NCBI GenBank assembly: GCA_964489705.1
Contig: CAZAZQ010000015.1
Location: 1-64,000, forward strand
Source: CAZAZQ01 sp964489705
GTDB taxonomy: Bacteria; Zixibacteria; MSB-5A5; GN15; FEB-12
Reading direction: 5' to 3'
Length of the DNA: 64,000 bases
Below the pieces are notes generated by a model that was given only the letters and a program-made list of their open reading frames with translations, had not been told where the DNA came from and ran no database searches. The stretch's first letter is position 1; every line of letters starts with the position of its first letter. The position numbers and the translations under genes are program-made. This document shows, in pieces, positions 8,946 through 18,119 of this stretch.

Positions 8946-9124
8946 GATGGCTGAGCCATCGGCTTTCGGCGCCGTCTGCCGGAAGGGCGGGTCTCGGAGA
9001 GACCTGCCATGAACGAGTTTGAAAATGGCAAATCCGTCCCGGATTTGCCCTACTGAAACTCAGTAGGGGATGGTTTCGAAAGAGATCTGCCACAGAAAAT
9101 TGGCAGATCCGTTCCGGATCTACC
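8946..9124. repeat. array of seven abutting or overlapping short hairpins
   Basis: Hairpins were drawn by hand at 8946-8960 (7 bp, 1-base loop), 8963-8985 (8 bp), 8986-9008 (10 bp, 3-base loop), 9027-9049 (perfect 10 bp, 3-base loop), 9048-9069 (9 bp, 3-base loop), 9084-9109 (9 bp) and 9105-9121 (7 bp, 3-base loop). Some share arms and cannot form together. Two of them (9027-9049 and 9102-9124) are near copies of one unit, each followed by the bases CCCTAC. No gene is seen here. The remaining bases to 9222 are AT-rich and hold a degenerate direct repeat beginning CCCTAC near 9123 and 9153. Confidence 0.7.
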
Positions 9125-9222
9125 CTACAGATTTTTCTAAGGAAAATTGTCAAATCCCTACGAATTTTTGCTAAGGCTGTGCTCTACCGTTTGCGGTTGT
9201 ATTTTTGCGGCGAATAGAGCAG

Positions 9223-9251
9223 TTGACAAACAAACTCCGGCGGCGTAAATT
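9223..9251 (+). promoter_or_regulatory. candidate promoter of tRNA-Gly
   Basis: TTGACA at 9223-9228, a 17-base spacer, and TAAATT at 9246-9251; the tRNA starts 23 bases after the -10. Good match in position and spacing. Confidence 0.6.
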
Positions 9252-9273
9252 AATGTAAAATAGTTCGGAACCA

Positions 9274-9345
9274 GCGGGCGTAATTCAGTGGTAGAATGCA
9301 AGCTTCCCAAGCTTGACGTCGTGGGTTCGAGTCCCATCGCCCGCT
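9274..9345 (+). tRNA. tRNA-Gly (anticodon CCC)
   Basis: The acceptor stem GCGGGCG pairs with CGCCCGC, the D stem is ATTC/GAAT, the anticodon stem is CAAGC/GCTTG with loop TTCCCAA and anticodon CCC at 9306-9308, and the T loop contains GGTTCGAGTCC. The discriminator is T9345, as usual for Gly. CCA is not encoded; T-rich sequence follows. Confidence 0.95.
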
Positions 9346-9370
9346 TTTTTATTGGGGTGTGGACGCATAG

Positions 9371-10654
9371 ATGAAAATTGCTGCCGTCGAGCCATATTCA
9401 CCGCTGCGCGGTTCGGTGTTCCCCGGTGACGAGTTGGTCTCTCTCAACGGTCAGCCGGTACTGGATGTCCTTGATTTCCAATACCGGCTTACTGATGAAG
9501 AAGTGGTGTTGCGCTTTGCCGGTGAAAACGGGAAAGAGAAAGAGTTTCGGTTTGACAGTGTGAGCGTCGGCGAATTGGGCTTGACGTTCGAGGAGGACAA
9601 AGTACGGCGGTGCCGGTGTCATTGTATTTTCTGCTTTGTTCACCAGCAGCCGAAAGGGATGCGCCGGAGTTTGTATATAAAAGACGACGACTATCGTCTG
9701 TCGTTTACCCACGGTAACTTCATCACTCTTTCCAATCTGACGGAAGAGGATACCACCAGAATTATCCGTCAGCGGCTTTCGCCGTTGTATGTTTCCGTCC
9801 ATGCTACCGATGACGCCCTCCGTCGCTCGATGCTGGGAAATGAAAAGCTTGCTCCTATCCTGCCGCAGTTACGTCGCTTTGCCGAAAACGGCATTACTCT
9901 CCATACTCAGGTAGTTCTCTGTCCCGGGGTAAACGACGGCAAACAGTTGGAAAAGACCATCGACGATTTGAGCGCCCTTTCCCCGGCTGTGGAAACGTTG
10001 GCAATCGTGCCGGTCGGTTTGACCAAGTATCGTGAGCGATTGACCGCTTTGCGTACGTATACTTCCGAAGAGGCACAGGCTATCCTTTCTTTCGTGGAGA
10101 AGCGACAGAGAGAGTTTCTGAAAAAAATGGGCACCCGTTTTGTGTGGGCGGCGGATGAATTTTATATTCTTGCCAAACGGGAGTTTCCCTCTCGGAGCTC
10201 CTATGAGGAGATGGCACAGTTTGAAAACGGGGTCGGCATGGCGCGGGAGTTTATCACACAGTTCAACCGACGTCGGCGGGCGCTGAAAAAAGAGATGACC
10301 CGACGAAAGTTGCTGTTTATTACCGGTTATTCGGCACAACCTTTTTGGCGGCGACACATTTTGCCGTACCTTAAAGAGAAACTTCACATGCAAATATCAA
10401 TTCTCCCGATTCGCAACGAGTTTTGGGGCGAAAGCGTTACCGTTTCAGGGCTTTTGACCGGCAAAGATATCCTGACGCAGGCGGCTCCAAAGGCGTCGGA
10501 ATTTGATGTGGTTATTTTGCCTCCCAACTGTCTCAATACGGACAAGCTTTTTTTGGATGATATGTCGCTGGCGCACTTTGAACAGAGTCTCGGGAAGCGG
10601 GTGGTGGTCGGGAAGTATGATTTGGTAGCGACCCTCAAGGAGGTGGCGGCGTGA
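9371..10654 (+). CDS. DUF512 family radical-SAM-like protein (TIGR03279-type)
   Basis: A 427-residue protein with an N-terminal PDZ-like segment (PLRGSVFPGDELVSLNGQPV), then a cysteine cluster CRCHCIFCF at residues 81-89 followed by VHQQPKGMRRSLYIKDDDYR, then the family motif GNFITLSNLTEED. Members are annotated as putative radical SAM enzymes; the Cys81-x3-Cys85-x2-Cys88 spacing is consistent with a 4Fe-4S cluster. The function is not established. The last codon overlaps the start of der by four bases, a coupling seen in several bacterial groups that hints at a link to ribosome assembly. Confidence 0.87.
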   Translation: MKIAAVEPYSPLRGSVFPGDELVSLNGQPVLDVLDFQYRLTDEEVVLRFAGENGKEKEFRFDSVSVGELGLTFEEDKVRRCRCHCIFCFVHQQPKGMRRSLYIKDDDYRLSFTHGNFITLSNLTEEDTTRIIRQRLSPLYVSVHATDDALRRSMLGNEKLAPILPQLRRFAENGITLHTQVVLCPGVNDGKQLEKTIDDLSALSPAVETLAIVPVGLTKYRERLTALRTYTSEEAQAILSFVEKRQREFLKKMGTRFVWAADEFYILAKREFPSRSSYEEMAQFENGVGMAREFITQFNRRRRALKKEMTRRKLLFITGYSAQPFWRRHILPYLKEKLHMQISILPIRNEFWGESVTVSGLLTGKDILTQAAPKASEFDVVILPPNCLNTDKLFLDDMSLAHFEQSLGKRVVVGKYDLVATLKEVAA

Positions 10655-11964
10655 GAATACCGACCGTTGCCATCGTGGGACGGCCTAATGTGGGGAAGTC
10701 GTCGCTTTTCAACCGGATGATAAAAAAGAAGATGGCGGTGGTACACGAGCAACCGGGCATCACGCGGGATCGCAATTATGCCGTCTGCGAGTGGAACGGG
10801 GTACGCTTTCAACTGGTCGACACCGGCGGCATCGTGCCTCAGTCCGACGACCTCATGGAGCAGTTGATATTCGACCAAACCGAGTTCGCCATCAACGAGT
10901 CGGATGTGACTCTTTTTGTCGTCGATGCCCACATCGGCGTCGATCCGGTAGACCGTCTGATTGCCAAGCGGCTGCAACAGGGAGGGAAGAAATTCCTCCT
11001 GGTTGCCAACAAGGTCGACAGCGACGAGTTGGAAATGGAGATATACCAGTTTTTGTCGCTTGGTTTGGGTGAGCCGTTAGCGGTTTCCGCAATGGGTGGG
11101 CGGGGCATCGGGGATTTGATGGACAGAGTCGTTTCGTTGTTGCCGTCATTGGCGCCGGACGAGGAAGAAGATAAGGAAATTATCAAGATTGCCTTGGTGG
11201 GCCGTCCCAACGTGGGAAAGTCTTCTTTTATAAATAAGCTGGTCGGCGAGCAACGCTTGTTGGTCACGCCGATAGCGGGGACGACCCGTGATGCTGTCGA
11301 TACGCCCTTCGAGTTGGAGGGGCAGAAATATATCCTCATCGATACCGCCGGTTTGCGGCGAAAGTACAAGGTACGTGAAAATGTCGAATTTTACACCACC
11401 CTCCGCACCATCAACGCCATCGAGCGGTGCGATGTGGCGATTGTTTTGGTCGATGCCGTGGATGGGCTAAAGACTCAAGACCAGCGGGTGCTGGAACAGG
11501 TCGTAACGAGACGTCGGGGAGTGGTTTTGGCGGTCAACAAATGGGACCTGGTAGAGAAAGACACCAAGACGGCGGATGCCTACACCAAGGCGCTCAACAA
11601 GATGTTAGCCAAGTATGCTTACGTGCCGGTGATATATGTCTCGGCGTTGACCGGTCAACGCCTGCCGAAAGTGCTTGCTCTTGCCAAGCAGGTCTATGCC
11701 GAATCGCGCAAACGAATCCCCACCGCGCAGCTCAACGATTTTTTACAAAAGGTAATTCAACGTCGTCATCCTCCCGCCCGTGAGGGGAAGTTCATCAGGA
11801 TAAAATATGTCGCTCAAACCGAGATAGCGCCGCCGACGTTTGTCTTTTTCACCAGCCATCCCCGCTTGATTGACAAGTCGTACATCAGCTATCTCGGCAA
11901 CCAAATTCGTGAGGCGTTCGGATTCGAAGGAGTCCCCATACGGATAAAGTTCCGGAAAAAGTGA
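10651..11964 (+). CDS. der: ribosome biogenesis GTPase Der (EngA)
   Basis: A double-GTPase of 437 residues required for 50S ribosome maturation. Both P-loops are present (GRPNVGKSS near residue 8 and again near 183), as are both DTGG/DTAG G3 motifs and the NKVD and NKWD G4 motifs. The C-terminal KH-like domain ends in PIRIKFRKK. It starts with GTG at 10651, overlapping the stop of the DUF512 gene. Confidence 0.96.
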   Translation: MRIPTVAIVGRPNVGKSSLFNRMIKKKMAVVHEQPGITRDRNYAVCEWNGVRFQLVDTGGIVPQSDDLMEQLIFDQTEFAINESDVTLFVVDAHIGVDPVDRLIAKRLQQGGKKFLLVANKVDSDELEMEIYQFLSLGLGEPLAVSAMGGRGIGDLMDRVVSLLPSLAPDEEEDKEIIKIALVGRPNVGKSSFINKLVGEQRLLVTPIAGTTRDAVDTPFELEGQKYILIDTAGLRRKYKVRENVEFYTTLRTINAIERCDVAIVLVDAVDGLKTQDQRVLEQVVTRRRGVVLAVNKWDLVEKDTKTADAYTKALNKMLAKYAYVPVIYVSALTGQRLPKVLALAKQVYAESRKRIPTAQLNDFLQKVIQRRHPPAREGKFIRIKYVAQTEIAPPTFVFFTSHPRLIDKSYISYLGNQIREAFGFEGVPIRIKFRKK

Positions 11965-12030
11965 CTCTTTCGGTAATAATTTCCTCTATCCCCTCAAAAG
12001 AGCTTCTCTTTCTGTCGATACAGTGGGTAT

Positions 12031-13323
12031 ATGACGACCGACTTCGACATAGACGAGAAGCTGAACGAACTCGAAGCCAAACTTGAGTTTACCAAAGCCC
12101 AGTTGCGCGATATGGCGACGATGGGCGCGGTTATTACCTCGATTCAGGAAATCGACGCCGTTCTCTCCGTGGTCATGGATATGGCAATCCGTCTGGTCGA
12201 CGGGGAAGTCGGGTTGATTATGCTGGAGGAGGGAGGGGAGCTCAAGGTCAAAATCAACTGGGGGATAAGCGAGGAATTCGTTCGGCTGCTTCGCTACGAA
12301 GATGATATGGACCTCGCCAGCTACTGCTTCAAGGAGCGGCAGGCGATTATCTTGAATGACCTCGGCATCAAAGACGAAAGCGGCGTAACGGTGCAGTCGA
12401 TTATCAGTTTGCCCATCCAGAATGCCAATACCTGTCATGGGGTGATGCTGATTATCAATAAGGCGACCGGTGAAGGCTACCACGAAGAAGACCAAGAAAT
12501 CTTGGAAATGCTGTTGAATTTCGTTGCCGTCGCCATCGATAATTCCAAGCTCTTGAAAGCTAAACTGAAACAGCAGAAGGTCGAACAGGAAATGTCCATC
12601 GCTCGGCAGATTCAAGAGACCATCCTGCCGCAAAACGTCGACAATATCTCCGGGGTCGAGATTGGCGCCGTGTACTTCCCCGCTCGGGAAGTGGGGGGAG
12701 ATTTTTACAATATTTATCCGTTGGACGACAAGCGCTTTTTTGTCGCTTTGGGAGATGTTTCCAACAAGGGCGTCCCGGCGGCGTTGGTTATGTCGGCGGC
12801 GTCAGGGATAATCAGCTCATTGTTGACAGCCGATCCTCATATTGAAGTATCACTTTTGGCGGAGCGGCTGAACGACTTGCTGGTCAACGAGATAATTAAA
12901 GAGCGGGAGATGTTCGTCACGCTCTTTTTGTGTAAGTTTGACCTGGAAAAATCGGTGCTGACCTATTGTAACGCCGGACATATTCCGGGGCTTTTCTGGG
13001 ACAGCGCCAAGGAAGAAATTTGCGAGTTGCCGGTGGGTGGTCCTATCGTCGGGCAGTTCGGGGGGATTCCGTTCAAGCAGGGTGAGCGGTCTCTCGGGTC
13101 GGGCGACCGGCTCTTCCTTTTTACCGACGGGCTGACGGAAGCGGCTGATGCGGACAATAATCTCTTCGGTCGGGAACGGGTGGAGCAGGTTTTTTCAGCG
13201 GAAGTCGGGTTGCCGCCGAAGGAATTTTGTTTGAAAGTCAAAGAGTGGGTTGACCGCTTTACCGAAGGCGCCCCGGAAGAAACCCACGACGACTTTACCA
13301 TCCTCCAAATCAAGGTGAAGTAA
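12031..13323 (+). CDS. GAF-domain PP2C/SpoIIE-type serine phosphatase (RsbU-like)
   Basis: A 430-residue cytoplasmic phosphatase of the partner-switching type. An N-terminal helix leads into a GAF sensor domain (about 20-175). The catalytic domain begins at SIARQIQETILPQ and contains REVGGDFYNIYPL and ALGDVSNKGVPAALVMS, the metal-binding acidic motifs of SpoIIE phosphatases. The C-terminal half has LFLFTDGLTEAADADNNLFG and DDFTILQIKVK. It would dephosphorylate the STAS protein encoded two genes downstream. First gene of a run that ends with cheB at 22543. Confidence 0.88.
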   Translation: MTTDFDIDEKLNELEAKLEFTKAQLRDMATMGAVITSIQEIDAVLSVVMDMAIRLVDGEVGLIMLEEGGELKVKINWGISEEFVRLLRYEDDMDLASYCFKERQAIILNDLGIKDESGVTVQSIISLPIQNANTCHGVMLIINKATGEGYHEEDQEILEMLLNFVAVAIDNSKLLKAKLKQQKVEQEMSIARQIQETILPQNVDNISGVEIGAVYFPAREVGGDFYNIYPLDDKRFFVALGDVSNKGVPAALVMSAASGIISSLLTADPHIEVSLLAERLNDLLVNEIIKEREMFVTLFLCKFDLEKSVLTYCNAGHIPGLFWDSAKEEICELPVGGPIVGQFGGIPFKQGERSLGSGDRLFLFTDGLTEAADADNNLFGRERVEQVFSAEVGLPPKEFCLKVKEWVDRFTEGAPEETHDDFTILQIKVK

Positions 13324-13324
13324 G

Positions 13325-13750
13325 ATGCCGCGGTATGAATTGACGTATCCTTCCCGGACGGCATCCGAAGGGGAGATGTACGAGCAGGTGCTGGGACTGC
13401 TTCGTAAGCACGGTCTTTCCCCGCACGTGGAAAATCGAATCATGCTGGCAATTTCCGAGGCGTTTACCAACGCCTTGGTCCACGGCAATCGTCGGGAGGC
13501 AAAAAAAGAGATAAAATTGATAATCAATATAAATGAGAAAGAAGTTACTGCCGATGTAATGGATGAAGGAGAGGGGGGGCTTGAGCGGATAAACCGGCGT
13601 TTGCCTCCGACGGTTCACTCAGAAGGAGGACGAGGAATTGATCTTATTCGGCATTATTCCGACGACGTTCGTTTCGAAGAAAAGGAGCAGGGAGGCTTAC
13701 GGGTCTCTATGCGATTTGACGTACAGAAGAAAAACAGCGTGATGTATTGA
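13325..13750 (+). CDS. RsbW-like anti-sigma-factor serine kinase (HATPase)
   Basis: A 141-residue GHKL ATPase domain. The N box appears as AISEAFTNALVHGN, followed by DVMDEGEGG (a G1-type motif) and GGRGIDLIRHYSD (G2). Proteins of this type phosphorylate a STAS antagonist and sequester a sigma factor or other output protein. It starts one base after the phosphatase stop, and a STAS gene follows. No sigma factor gene is near, so the output is unknown. Confidence 0.85.
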   Translation: MPRYELTYPSRTASEGEMYEQVLGLLRKHGLSPHVENRIMLAISEAFTNALVHGNRREAKKEIKLIININEKEVTADVMDEGEGGLERINRRLPPTVHSEGGRGIDLIRHYSDDVRFEEKEQGGLRVSMRFDVQKKNSVMY

Positions 13751-13773
13751 GAGAAATAGAAGTGGAGGAAATC

Positions 13774-14124
13774 ATGGAAATTACCGTCAGAGAAGATTCG
13801 CATGTCACCATCCTCAATCTGAAAGGACGGTTGGACTTGGCGACAGGTTCCGCGCTGAAAGAGCAAATCAAGAAGCTGTTTGAGCAAGAGAAGACCGCCA
13901 TCCATCTCAATTTGGGCGATGTCGAGTTCATCAACAGTTCCGGATTGGGTGCTTTGGTGTCTATCATGAAAGAGGTGCGCTTGCGCAAAGGACGCCTGAC
14001 GCTGTCGAATTTGGCGAGCTACGTTCAGGAGATTTTTGAAATTACGCAGCTTTCGCATATTTTTGAAATCTTCCCAACCGAAGAAGAAGCCCTGAACTCC
14101 TATCAGCCGGTTGCGACGAAGTAA
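13774..14124 (+). CDS. STAS-domain anti-anti-sigma factor (RsbV-like)
   Basis: A 116-residue STAS protein that would be the substrate of the kinase and phosphatase encoded upstream. The sequence FINSSGLGALVSIMKEVRLRK contains the conserved Ser-Ser pair whose serine is phosphorylated in RsbV/SpoIIAA. The ATG at 13774 is chosen because GGAGG lies just before it; an in-frame TTG at 13747 overlapping the previous stop is less likely. Confidence 0.88.
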   Translation: MEITVREDSHVTILNLKGRLDLATGSALKEQIKKLFEQEKTAIHLNLGDVEFINSSGLGALVSIMKEVRLRKGRLTLSNLASYVQEIFEITQLSHIFEIFPTEEEALNSYQPVATK

Positions 14125-14165
14125 CCTCGTCGTGTCCCGAACATTAAAATGGAGGGGTGTAGCTC

Positions 14166-16076
14166 ATGAATAGTGTTACGGATCGGATTGGGCAGCTTTT
14201 GGCGCAGTTGCAGTCGCCGGACTTCTTTGAGCGGGAAGAAGCGGTCAAGGAACTGGGAACGTTCAGCGAGGATGAAGCGGTCGCGGGGCTCGTTTTAGCG
14301 CTGGAGGATTCCGACCTCGGTATCCGGGAGTTGGCGGCTGAGTTCTTGGGGAAGATGAAAGGGGAAATCACCGCCCAGCTTCTCATCCGTTTTCTCAGCC
14401 ACGAAGATATCGGCACCCGCAACTTGGCGGCGGAAATTCTGGTGCGTATCGGCACTCCGGCTGTGGCGCCGTTGGTGGAAGCGTTGCAGAGCGACGACCA
14501 CGACGTGCGAAAGTTTGCGGCGGATATCCTGGGTTTAATCAAAGACGAAGCCGCCGTCGATGCTTTGTGTCGGGCGCTTGAAGATGAAAATGCCAACGTG
14601 GTGTGCTCCGCCGCCGAAGCGTTGGGGGAGATCGGCTCTCCGAAAGCTATTCCGGCGTTGGTGGCGGCGTACGACCGGGTCGAAGACGTGCGACTGCAAG
14701 CCGTCGAGGCGCTCGGAAAAATCGGGGAACCGTCGACCATCGATACCTTGTGGGGATATCTGAAGACCGACGATCCCATAATTCTGTATGCCACCATCGA
14801 AGCCATCGGCAATATCGGGCTGCAAGATTCCGTCTGCCATCTGCGGGAATTTTTAGACCATGCCGACAGCACCATCGCCGAAGCGGCGTTGGCGGCGATT
14901 ATCAATATCGCTTTGAAGCACGGAATTAAAGAGGACTGCGACCTCCCGTTGGATAAATTTACGGCTTTCTTGTTTGACGGCATCAAGAAACGCGACCCGA
15001 AAATCACGCAGTTTACGCTTACCCGGATGAAAACCTGGCATCCGAAAGAAGCCCTGGAGCAAGCCCTGGATATTCTCGAATATGTCGATGAAGAGGTCTT
15101 CGAGCAGCTTTCTCAGATTTTTCAGCAGATTCACGATGAAGCGACGCCGCTTATTCTGGAGAAATTTGCCCGCTCGCAGTCGTCGACCCGTTCGGTCTTG
15201 TTGGATGTGTTGAAGAATTTCGCCGACGAGCGCATCGCCCAGGCGTTGGAGAAATTCATCGACGATCCCGATCCGGAGGTCCGGAGGAAGATCGCCCATG
15301 TGCTGGGCTTGTCCAACTACGCGGGAGCGGTTCCTTCTCTGAAAAAATTGGCGGGGGACGAAGTCGGGCATGTCCGCTCGGCGGCGTTCGGCGCTTTGGG
15401 ATGGCTCTGCGGCGAAGAGGATGTCGATTTCCTCTTTACCGGTTTGCAGGATAAATACGCCGATGTTCGAGAAGCTTCGATGGGAGCGCTCGTCATTATC
15501 AGCGGACCCAAAGTGATTGCCAAATTTACGGCGGATCTCTACCATCCCGATGTCGAACGGCAGCGTTTGGCGGTAACGGCGTTGGGCTTCATCGGCGAAT
15601 CCGATGTCGTCGATCCGCTGATTAAAGCGGTGAACCATCCCGACGCTTCGATTCGGAAATCCGCCATCAATTCGCTGGTGCGGATCGGGGAAGTCACCCA
15701 GATCGAACCGCTGGTATTGGCGCTCAACGACGAAAACAGCAGCGTGCGCAAGGCGGCGATTTCGGCGTTGGTGGCACTTCAGGGTGAAAAAGCGATTTCC
15801 GAGATTCGCTTCTTGCTCGATGACGAGGATGTTTGGGTACGGTACCATACCATCAATGTTATCGGGGAGCTCGGCAACGAGAAGTACAGCGAGTACCTCC
15901 TGCCGTACCTCGATGATGAGCAGGACATCATCAAGATCGCCGTGACGAAGGCTTTGGCGCAGATGGGGTGCAAACGCGCTCTGCCGAAGTTGGAACAGCT
16001 TCGCCGAGAGAAGAATAAGGATCTCGTGCAGGCAGTGGAGATGGCGGTCTCAAGTCTGGAAGGGGCGCCGTCGTGA
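14166..16076 (+). CDS. HEAT-repeat protein
   Basis: A 636-residue protein built almost wholly of HEAT/PBS-lyase-like helical repeats of about 31 residues (for example VRKFAADILGLIKDEAAVDA and IRKSAINSLVRIGEVTQIEP). A non-repeat stretch near residues 255-330 divides two repeat arrays. No signal peptide or membrane helix. Such solenoids act as scaffolds; its place between partner-switching genes and chemotaxis genes suggests it bridges signalling proteins, but that is inference. Its stop overlaps the next gene's GTG start. Confidence 0.85.
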   Translation: MNSVTDRIGQLLAQLQSPDFFEREEAVKELGTFSEDEAVAGLVLALEDSDLGIRELAAEFLGKMKGEITAQLLIRFLSHEDIGTRNLAAEILVRIGTPAVAPLVEALQSDDHDVRKFAADILGLIKDEAAVDALCRALEDENANVVCSAAEALGEIGSPKAIPALVAAYDRVEDVRLQAVEALGKIGEPSTIDTLWGYLKTDDPIILYATIEAIGNIGLQDSVCHLREFLDHADSTIAEAALAAIINIALKHGIKEDCDLPLDKFTAFLFDGIKKRDPKITQFTLTRMKTWHPKEALEQALDILEYVDEEVFEQLSQIFQQIHDEATPLILEKFARSQSSTRSVLLDVLKNFADERIAQALEKFIDDPDPEVRRKIAHVLGLSNYAGAVPSLKKLAGDEVGHVRSAAFGALGWLCGEEDVDFLFTGLQDKYADVREASMGALVIISGPKVIAKFTADLYHPDVERQRLAVTALGFIGESDVVDPLIKAVNHPDASIRKSAINSLVRIGEVTQIEPLVLALNDENSSVRKAAISALVALQGEKAISEIRFLLDDEDVWVRYHTINVIGELGNEKYSEYLLPYLDDEQDIIKIAVTKALAQMGCKRALPKLEQLRREKNKDLVQAVEMAVSSLEGAPS

Positions 16077-16453
16077 GTACCCATACGATTTTAGTTGTGG
16101 ACGATGAGCTGTTGATTCGGGATTTGCTCTATGATTTTTTTCAAGGGCAAGGCTGGGAAATAGCGGTGGCGGAGAACGGGGAAAAAGCTCTGGAAATTCT
16201 TCGCTCCCGCCAGATTGACCTAGTGCTTACCGACATCAAAATGCCGCACATGGACGGCTTGACTTTGACCTCCGAGATGCGGGAGTCGTATCCCGACATT
16301 CCGGTGGTGCTCATGACGGGATATCCCTCGGTCGAGTCAGCCGTGACGGCATTGCGGAACAAAGCCGCCGATTACATCACCAAGCCGTTTAATATCAACC
16401 AGCTCTATAAGGTAGTGGAAGCCAAGGTAAAGGAAAAGGAAGCGGGGGCGTAA
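16073..16453 (+). CDS. single-domain response regulator
   Basis: A 126-residue receiver domain: VVDDELLIRDLL (acidic pair), VLTDIKMPHMDGL (phospho-acceptor Asp), VLMTGYPS (Thr) and YITKPFN (Lys) are all present. The start GTG at 16073 overlaps the HEAT gene stop. It has no output domain, so it would signal by protein contact. The PxMDG and TGYPSVESA pattern is closer to receivers of NtrC-type regulators than to CheY. Confidence 0.88.
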   Translation: MSTHTILVVDDELLIRDLLYDFFQGQGWEIAVAENGEKALEILRSRQIDLVLTDIKMPHMDGLTLTSEMRESYPDIPVVLMTGYPSVESAVTALRNKAADYITKPFNINQLYKVVEAKVKEKEAGA

Positions 16454-16457
16454 CATC

Positions 16458-16931
16458 ATGTTTCAAGTGGAAAAAAGAGTGTTGATTGCGGAAAAGGACA
16501 CGGAGACCCGACAGAAACTATCGAGCTTCCTTCGAGAGATCGGTTTTCAAACAGAGACGGTTTCAGATGCTGACCAAGTAAGAGCTACTCTTGCCGACCA
16601 TGACTACGCCGTCGTCCTTTTGGATTGTCGTCTTGCCGAGGATAAGAGCCTGAGTATGCTGGGTGATTTGACCGCTCGATATCCGGAAGTTTCCGTCATT
16701 ATGATGAGCGGTAATCCTTCCTTGGAGGTGGTTATCTCGGCAATGAGAAACGGCGCCTACGATTTTGTCATCAAGCCGTTTGATTTGAGCGAATTGGGCG
16801 GCATCATCCGCAAGGCATACGACCGCTTTGAGTTGATGAAGATGTATCGTGCCATGTCCGAAAATATGCGCCGTGAAGGGGTGACGGAGGAAGGAAGCTA
16901 TGCCTCCGTTGCCGCAACCACCGGGCAGTAG
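16458..16931 (+). CDS. receiver-domain protein with atypical acidic pocket
   Basis: A 157-residue protein with a receiver fold. The phospho-acceptor region VVLLDCRLAED, the Ser in VIMMSGNPS and the Lys in FVIKPFDL are kept, but the N-terminal acidic pair reads EKD (VLIAEKDTETRQKL) instead of DD. After the domain there is a 35-residue C-terminal tail of unknown role. It follows the previous receiver by four bases. Phosphorylation is likely possible but metal binding may be altered. Confidence 0.78.
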   Translation: MFQVEKRVLIAEKDTETRQKLSSFLREIGFQTETVSDADQVRATLADHDYAVVLLDCRLAEDKSLSMLGDLTARYPEVSVIMMSGNPSLEVVISAMRNGAYDFVIKPFDLSELGGIIRKAYDRFELMKMYRAMSENMRREGVTEEGSYASVAATTGQ

Positions 16932-17080
16932 GCGGAAGGTGAGGATAAGAAAACGCTGTCGGGAGGCAGCGAAGAGATAGATGGGAGCAAGATAAAGTAA
17001 CCGGTAAACTGAACTATGAGGGCGATCCCGGTCCCATAAAAATAAAAGAGGGTGAAGAACGTGCCTTCAGGGGGAAACGA

Positions 17081-18091
17081 ATGCTGACAAAGCCACTTGA
17101 AGAACTCAACATGACCAAAGAAGAGTTTGAGATGATCCGCGATTTCATCCATGAAAAGAGCGGAATCTTCTTTGCCGAGAACAAAATGTACCTGGTGAAA
17201 AACCGCCTCATCAAGCGGATGGAAGAGCTGGGGATTACCACCTTTCGGGATTACTTCTACCATGTGAAGTACGATACCTCCCTGAAAGAATTTCAGAAGC
17301 TCATGAATCTGATTACCACCAACGAGACGAGTTTCTTTCGGAATGAACCGCAGCTTCTTTCCTTCGCCGACGAGGTGCTTCCCTTACTGATTGAAAAGAA
17401 AAATCAGGAGGGGGGAATAAAAAGCCTGCGGATTTGGTCGGCAGGCTGTTCCACCGGGGAAGAACCGTACACCATCGCCATGATTATCTTGGAGAAACTT
17501 CCTTCCTTGGCAGGGTGGAAGGTGGAAATTATCGCCAACGATATTTCCGAGCATGCGCTCCAACAGGCGCGGAAAGGCGAGTACGCCGGAGTGACGCTTC
17601 GGAATGTCTCTCCGCAACGCTTGAATCGCTTTTTCACCAAGGTCGGGGATGTCTATCAGGTGAAGCCGGAAGTCAAAGCGCTGGTGAAATTCTCGCACAT
17701 GAACCTCAACGACCCGCGCAAGATTTCCATGCATTCGAACTTTGACGTCATCTTCTGCCGGAACGTGATGATATACTTCTCCGACGAAGTGAAAAAGCAA
17801 CTGGTGCGGGGCTTCTTTAATGTGCTCAAGCCGGGGGGCTATCTCTACATCGGTCACTCGGAAACCTTGCACGGCATTTCGAAAGCCTTCAAGCTGGTGT
17901 ATTTCAAAAATGCGTTGGTGTATCAAAAGGAAGCCACCTCCGTTCCCACCGGGAGCGCCGCCAAGCCGTCCAAGCCGTCGTCGACAACGGCGAAAAGCCG
18001 GACACTGAAAGCCACCTCCTCGGCTTCCGACAGCGCCCGGCGGGCGATGGACCTTTTGAGCAAAATAAAACCGATGGCAGTGAACAAATAG
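17081..18091 (+). CDS. cheR: chemotaxis protein methyltransferase CheR
   Basis: A SAM-dependent glutamate methyltransferase for chemoreceptors, 336 residues. The N-terminal CheR helical domain (about 10-75) is followed by the methyltransferase domain with RIWSAGCSTGEEPYTIAM (SAM loop), FDVIFCRNVMIYF and KPGGYLYIGHSETL. A Ser/Thr/Lys-rich tail of about 50 residues ends the protein. The ATG at 17081 is preceded by AGGGGG; an internal ATG at 17111 is less likely. About 150 bases upstream hold no gene. No receptor gene is present in the window. Confidence 0.92.
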   Translation: MLTKPLEELNMTKEEFEMIRDFIHEKSGIFFAENKMYLVKNRLIKRMEELGITTFRDYFYHVKYDTSLKEFQKLMNLITTNETSFFRNEPQLLSFADEVLPLLIEKKNQEGGIKSLRIWSAGCSTGEEPYTIAMIILEKLPSLAGWKVEIIANDISEHALQQARKGEYAGVTLRNVSPQRLNRFFTKVGDVYQVKPEVKALVKFSHMNLNDPRKISMHSNFDVIFCRNVMIYFSDEVKKQLVRGFFNVLKPGGYLYIGHSETLHGISKAFKLVYFKNALVYQKEATSVPTGSAAKPSKPSSTTAKSRTLKATSSASDSARRAMDLLSKIKPMAVNK

Positions 18092-18119
18092 GGCAATCCA
18101 AATAGACAGGGTATCTGGT

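Noticed and set aside
14853..15848. Long minus-strand open frame of 331 codons opposite the HEAT-repeat gene
   Set aside because: It mirrors codon bias of the repeats on the plus strand, has no ribosome binding site and no recognisable domain.
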